In this document: in pieces, positions 4,980 through 7,740 of the stretch | Layout: each line of letters begins with the position of its first letter | Position numbering within the stretch: the first letter of the stretch is position 1 | The notes under the pieces: generated by a model | Database searches by the model: none | Told to the model about the DNA's origin: nothing | What the model saw: only the letters and a program-made list of their open reading frames with translations | Origin: an uncultured Ruminococcus sp. | GTDB taxonomy: Bacteria > Bacillota > Clostridia > Oscillospirales > Acutalibacteraceae | Direction of reading: 5' to 3' | Assembly (NCBI GenBank): GCA_902766585.1 | Contig: CACXDV010000172.1 | Location: 1-7,740 of the forward strand | Length of the DNA stretch: 7,740 nucleotides | Position numbers and translations under genes: made by a program

Positions 4980-6812
4980 ATGGCAAGGGAAGAAAAGAAA
5001 CAATTATTAGAGGAAAAGAATATTCATCTATGGTTTGAGGGTTCGCCTGTTGCTCTTTGCACGATGCGTCTGGAGCTTAATATTGACAGGGGAGCTATCT
5101 TTGCTTACAGCAAGATGATGAATGTTCAGCCTGAGCATATTAAGGAGGCAGTATTCGATATTATATGCTATGATTCAGTGAGAATGATAGTTGATACACT
5201 TATTGATCTTAAATATGTTAATCTTGATATTCCGCGTAACGGTGTTTTCGGAATGGATACTCCTATCAGAATAAGAAATGTCCAGACCAGAAATGTTGAA
5301 TTTGTTATTAAGTCTGTTACAACAGTTTCGGGACAGACATGGAATAATGAAGAAAAAAAGCGTTTTAACATGAGTCTTGAGCAGGAAAGCATATACAATG
5401 TTCTTGGCGATCTGCATAAGCAGTTTCTTGAAAACTGTACCCGTGAAAACGTTGATCAGACAAAGCTTATTTTGAATCCCAAATTTGAAGATATGTACTG
5501 GCTTTGTGCCTGTGGTGCGCTCAATTGGAGCGACGAAGAAAAATGCAGCGGCTGCGGCGTAAATAAAAACTGGCTCATTGTTAATACTGTTCAGGATAAT
5601 CTCAGAAAACAGGACGATCGCCGTAAAGTCGAAAACGAAAAGATACGTCAGCAGGTTGTTGAAAAGGAAAGACTTGAAAAAGAAAGGCAGCGTCAGGAGT
5701 TTGAAAAGAGAAAAGCTGATTATGCCAAGCAGAAGAAAAAACAAGACGGTATGGGCAAATCAAAGGCTGCATTGATCATTGTGATCGTTACGCTGATCCT
5801 TGCAGGTGCCGGTTTGGGAACATATTTATATGTTATTCCGTATTTTAGGTATAATAATGCGGTAGCAGCAATGAATAACGGTAAATTTGATGAGGCTATA
5901 TCAAAGTTTGACAAAATGAAGGGCTATCTCGACAGTGATGAACTGCGGAATAAATGTGTTTACAGTAAGGCTGCCAATGAGTTTTACGGAGGAAGCAAGG
6001 AAAAAGCAGCAGAGCTTTTCCAAAGCATTCCGGGCTATATGGATTCTGATGATATGTATGTAGATTCCGAGCTTGCTATTGCGGATGAATTGATTGCATC
6101 TGAGGATTATCTTGAAGCTTATAAGATCTATATGGAGCTTGGCTTGATTGATGATGAAAGAGCAAATAAATGCAAGGAAAACCTTTATAACAAGGGCAGA
6201 GAGGAAATGAAGCTCAATCATCTGAATGCAGCGTTTGAGATATATACTGTTCTTGGGGATTACAAGAAAAGCAGTCAGCTTCTTAAAGAGTGTAAGTATC
6301 GTCTTGCACAGAGAGAATATGATAATACACATTATAAAAACGCTTTATTAGAATATGAGGAAATTAAAGATTATAAGGATGTAAATGCTATACTTAAAAA
6401 GCTTAACAATCTGTCAATTATACTAAGTGCTTCATCAGGAGAAGAAAATCCTGCCGTATGGGATGCTTTCAAACAGAAATGTCCGAATTGCGGAAAAGAA
6501 GCTCAGTATATTTGTGAGTTCTATGAGGATGGAAGTTATAAATTTACTGTAAGATGTGAGGATCAGGGGCATAACCAGGAGCTTACAGGAAAATATAAGA
6601 TCGAGGATGACAAGATATATGTTGCAAAATATGTAAACGGTATTTCTGCCTGGAGCGAGAGAGGAACGATCAGTAAGGTCAATCTTAATGAAACGTCTGT
6701 TGATGGTAAAAATGCTTCTGTTCAGACTACGGATTTTATCAATGAACACAATAAACAGCCTGTAATAATATATGGTAACAAAATATCCGGTGATATGATG
6801 AAAACCGGCTAA
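4980..6812 (+). CDS. Uncharacterised membrane protein: N-terminal domain, zinc ribbon, coiled coil, one membrane helix, TPR-like repeats, C-terminal CxxC domain
   Basis: From the ATG at 4980 the protein has 610 residues; I do not recognise a named family. Residues 1-165 form a mixed domain of unknown type. Residues 174-192 hold a zinc-ribbon-like knuckle with Cys176, Cys178, Cys189 and Cys192 (WLCACG, then CSGCG). About 203-258 is highly charged and helical, likely a coiled coil. About 264-287 is the only membrane helix. About 291-475 holds roughly five TPR-like helical repeats with a recurring pattern such as FDKMKGYLDSDEL (310-322), FQSIPGYMDSDDM (347-359) and YEEIKDYKDVNAI (459-471). Residues 495-600 look beta-rich, with CPNC (501-504) and later Cys526 and His531. 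The Lys/Arg-rich stretch before the helix suggests the N-terminus is inside and the repeats outside. A scaffold or envelope-sensing role is possible but is inference only. Confidence 0.85.
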   Translation: MAREEKKQLLEEKNIHLWFEGSPVALCTMRLELNIDRGAIFAYSKMMNVQPEHIKEAVFDIICYDSVRMIVDTLIDLKYVNLDIPRNGVFGMDTPIRIRNVQTRNVEFVIKSVTTVSGQTWNNEEKKRFNMSLEQESIYNVLGDLHKQFLENCTRENVDQTKLILNPKFEDMYWLCACGALNWSDEEKCSGCGVNKNWLIVNTVQDNLRKQDDRRKVENEKIRQQVVEKERLEKERQRQEFEKRKADYAKQKKKQDGMGKSKAALIIVIVTLILAGAGLGTYLYVIPYFRYNNAVAAMNNGKFDEAISKFDKMKGYLDSDELRNKCVYSKAANEFYGGSKEKAAELFQSIPGYMDSDDMYVDSELAIADELIASEDYLEAYKIYMELGLIDDERANKCKENLYNKGREEMKLNHLNAAFEIYTVLGDYKKSSQLLKECKYRLAQREYDNTHYKNALLEYEEIKDYKDVNAILKKLNNLSIILSASSGEENPAVWDAFKQKCPNCGKEAQYICEFYEDGSYKFTVRCEDQGHNQELTGKYKIEDDKIYVAKYVNGISAWSERGTISKVNLNETSVDGKNASVQTTDFINEHNKQPVIIYGNKISGDMMKTG

Positions 6813-6863
6813 AACTCTGATAATAATATAAGCTTATCATAATCAGTTAATTCTAAGATCGTA

Positions 6864-6893
6864 TTGACAAAGCGCTTTATATATGATTATATT
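6864..6893 (+). promoter_or_regulatory. Sigma-A-type promoter for the DUF805 gene
   Basis: TTGACA at 6864-6869 is a perfect -35. The -10 is either TTATAT at 6887-6892 (17-base spacer) or TATATT at 6888-6893 (18-base spacer). Either gives a leader of roughly 25 bases ending in AGGAGG at 6909-6914, so the gene can be expressed apart from its upstream neighbour. Confidence 0.72.
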
Positions 6894-6922
6894 TACTGAT
6901 ATTTAAACAGGAGGAATGTATT

Positions 6923-7573
6923 ATGAGTCCGAAGAATGTGGGTTTTGTGGAAGCAATTAAGCTGTTCTTCTTAAATTATGTAAATTTCAGTGCAAGATCG
7001 ACCAGAAGCGAGTATTGGTGGTTTTTCTTGTTTGATTTTATCGTGTCATTTGTATTAGCTTTTATCTCCGTTCTTACCGGAATGTCGGAAAAAGGCGGCA
7101 TCAGTATACTGTCGACATTGTGGTCACTTGCTCTTCTTGTTCCGAGATGGTCAGTAGCGATTCGCCGTTTGCATGATACAGGCAGATCGGGCATACATAT
7201 ATTGGTTATTTTTGTTCCGATAGCAGGTCCTTTCATTCTTCTGAAATGGCTTACAGATCCAAGCGACGGAGATAATATGTGGGGCTTCAGCGCAGATTCA
7301 ATTGCAATGGGCAGAGGCACAAGCAGTTATAACCCCAATTCAAACACTAACAAGTACAGTCCAAATAGCTTTTATAACGGTGGACAGCAGAATTCATATA
7401 ATGATCCCAATAGCTTCTATACAGGAGAGCAGCAGAATTCATATAACGATCCAAATAGTTTATATACCGGAGAACAGCAGAATTCATATAATGATCCTAA
7501 TAGCTTCTATACCGGCAATGATCAGCAAGGCTTCGGCGGAAACAATATAAACAACAATAATAACAGATTCTGA
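6923..7573 (+). CDS. DUF805-family membrane protein with repetitive Asn/Gln/Ser/Tyr-rich tail
   Basis: The 216-residue protein starts with a DUF805 domain: FSARSTRSEYWWFFLF (22-37), about three membrane helices (31-53, 62-80, 90-110), and the family hallmark RRLHDTGRSG (81-90), ending near NMWGF (118-122). DUF805 proteins are small bacterial inner-membrane proteins without a settled function, usually about 110-150 residues. The extra part here, about 123-216, is low-complexity. It has three copies of a 15-residue unit (QQNSYNDPNSFYTGE at 155-169, with near copies at 170-184 and 185-199), a partial copy before them and an Asn-rich end (NNINNNNNRF). AGGAGG eight bases before the ATG supports the start. 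The tail could be a flexible or sticky linker; its side of the membrane is uncertain. The gene has its own promoter and terminator. Confidence 0.9.
   Translation: MSPKNVGFVEAIKLFFLNYVNFSARSTRSEYWWFFLFDFIVSFVLAFISVLTGMSEKGGISILSTLWSLALLVPRWSVAIRRLHDTGRSGIHILVIFVPIAGPFILLKWLTDPSDGDNMWGFSADSIAMGRGTSSYNPNSNTNKYSPNSFYNGGQQNSYNDPNSFYTGEQQNSYNDPNSLYTGEQQNSYNDPNSFYTGNDQQGFGGNNINNNNNRF
7361..7516 (+). repeat. 45-base in-frame tandem repeat coding for the DUF805 tail
   Basis: Units begin with CAGCAGAATTCATATAA at 7385, 7430 and 7475. The first two are a full 45 bases and the third runs to about 7516. A diverged half unit (CCAAATAGCTTTTATAACGG) lies at 7361-7380. Units differ mostly at third codon positions, for example GATCCC, GATCCA and GATCCT, while the protein unit stays nearly fixed. 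Repeats of this kind can gain or lose units without breaking the frame. Confidence 0.9.
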
Positions 7574-7578
7574 AAAAT

Positions 7579-7607
7579 AGCATCGTCTGAAAGGACGGTG
7601 CTTTTTT
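7579..7607 (+). terminator. Intrinsic terminator after the DUF805 gene
   Basis: AGCATCGTC (7579-7587) pairs with GACGGTGCT (7594-7602) with one T-G wobble. A further T-G pair closes a GAAA tetraloop at 7589-7592. Six T follow at 7602-7607. It begins six bases after the DUF805 stop codon. Confidence 0.9.
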
Positions 7608-7666
7608 ACTATAAGTAGTATTATTTGATGAAAGCAGGATCTGGCAAATAAAAAATATACAATTTG

Positions 7667-7725
7667 TAGACAAAGGAAAAAGATTGAAAAAAAGTGTTGA
7701 CAAAAGGGAAAAAGTATGATAAGAT
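7667..7725 (+). repeat. Imperfect 30-base direct repeat carrying promoter-like elements
   Basis: TAGACAAAGGAAAAAGATTG at 7667-7686 resembles TTGACAAAAGGGAAAAAGTA at 7697-7716, offset by exactly 30 bases, allowing one small indel. The right copy carries the full promoter at 7697-7725. The left copy has a weak -35 (TAGACA) and no clear -10. It may be a decayed promoter duplicate or a binding site. Confidence 0.4.
7697..7725 (+). promoter_or_regulatory. Strong extended -10 promoter reading out of the window
   Basis: TTGACA at 7697-7702 is a perfect -35. After 17 bases comes TAAGAT at 7720-7725, with TG at 7717-7718 making an extended -10. The start would be near 7732. The transcribed gene is outside the window. 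Its strength and the lack of any start codon before the edge would suit a stable RNA or a long-leader gene, but that is a guess. Confidence 0.75.
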
Positions 7726-7740
7726 AACAAAGCTGTCAGA

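Noticed and set aside
5175..5744. A minus-strand open frame of 189 codons inside the zinc-ribbon/TPR gene
   Set aside because: It is a Phe/Ile-rich shadow of the coding strand with no start signals or recognisable domain.
6817..6843. AT-rich dyad TGATAA...TTATCA with ATAAGCTTAT after the zinc-ribbon/TPR gene
   Set aside because: The stem is short and AT-only at its base, and no T-run follows, so it is not a convincing terminator.
7385..7516. Regular repeats that could suggest a CRISPR array
   Set aside because: Units are contiguous without spacers, 45 bases long, in frame, and encode a protein repeat inside a DUF805 gene.
7497..7730. A minus-strand open frame across the DUF805 terminator and the right-edge promoter
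   Set aside because: It crosses a terminator and a promoter, is rich in Ser, Phe and Leu from poly-purine DNA, and has no ribosome binding site.

Overview
The window looks like chromosome of a moderately AT-rich, low-GC Gram-positive anaerobe. A gut-type member of the Oscillospiraceae/Ruminococcus group is the best guess. The reasons are strong AGGAGG-type ribosome binding sites, sigma-A promoters with 17-base spacers, a sortase-type C-terminal anchor, a two-subunit oxygen-sensitive class I fumarase, and RsbV/RsbU/RsbW-type signalling genes. The taxon is an inference; there is no rRNA or other marker here.

Layout, left to right. (1) At 1-149 is the end of a surface protein with a VPETG sorting motif, a hydrophobic segment and a basic tail. 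(2) At 184-2575 is a compact partner-switching cassette: a STAS anti-anti-sigma protein, a membrane-bound PP2C (SpoIIE-type) phosphatase with an extracytoplasmic sensor region, and an RsbW-like ATPase/kinase. No sigma factor gene is adjacent. (3) At about 2633-3154 is a GNAT acetyltransferase whose start is ambiguous because of an A5 tract. (4) At 3190-3237 is a bidirectional terminator between the convergent units. (5) On the minus strand (4652 to 3246) lie the alpha and beta subunits of class I fumarate hydratase, with their own promoter. (6) The 327-base divergent intergenic region 4653-4979 holds both promoters, TATCGG/CCGATA half-sites, and an intrinsic terminator just downstream of the rightward promoter. 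(7) At 4980-6812 is a large single-pass membrane protein with a zinc ribbon, a coiled coil and TPR-like repeats. (8) At 6923-7573 is a DUF805 membrane protein with a low-complexity tail built on 45-base tandem repeats, followed by a terminator. (9) At the right edge is a strong extended -10 promoter whose product lies outside the window.

How the genes may work together. In the known Rsb/SpoIIA scheme, the phosphatase dephosphorylates the STAS protein when a signal arrives. The dephosphorylated STAS protein then captures the kinase, which releases the kinase's client, usually a sigma factor. Here the phosphatase carries its own outside-facing sensor, so one operon could connect an external cue to an unlinked target. 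The fumarase pair is metabolic and has no evident link to the signalling genes. The last two genes are uncharacterised envelope proteins, each with its own promoter. No CRISPR array, insertion sequence, tRNA, rRNA or phage gene was recognised.
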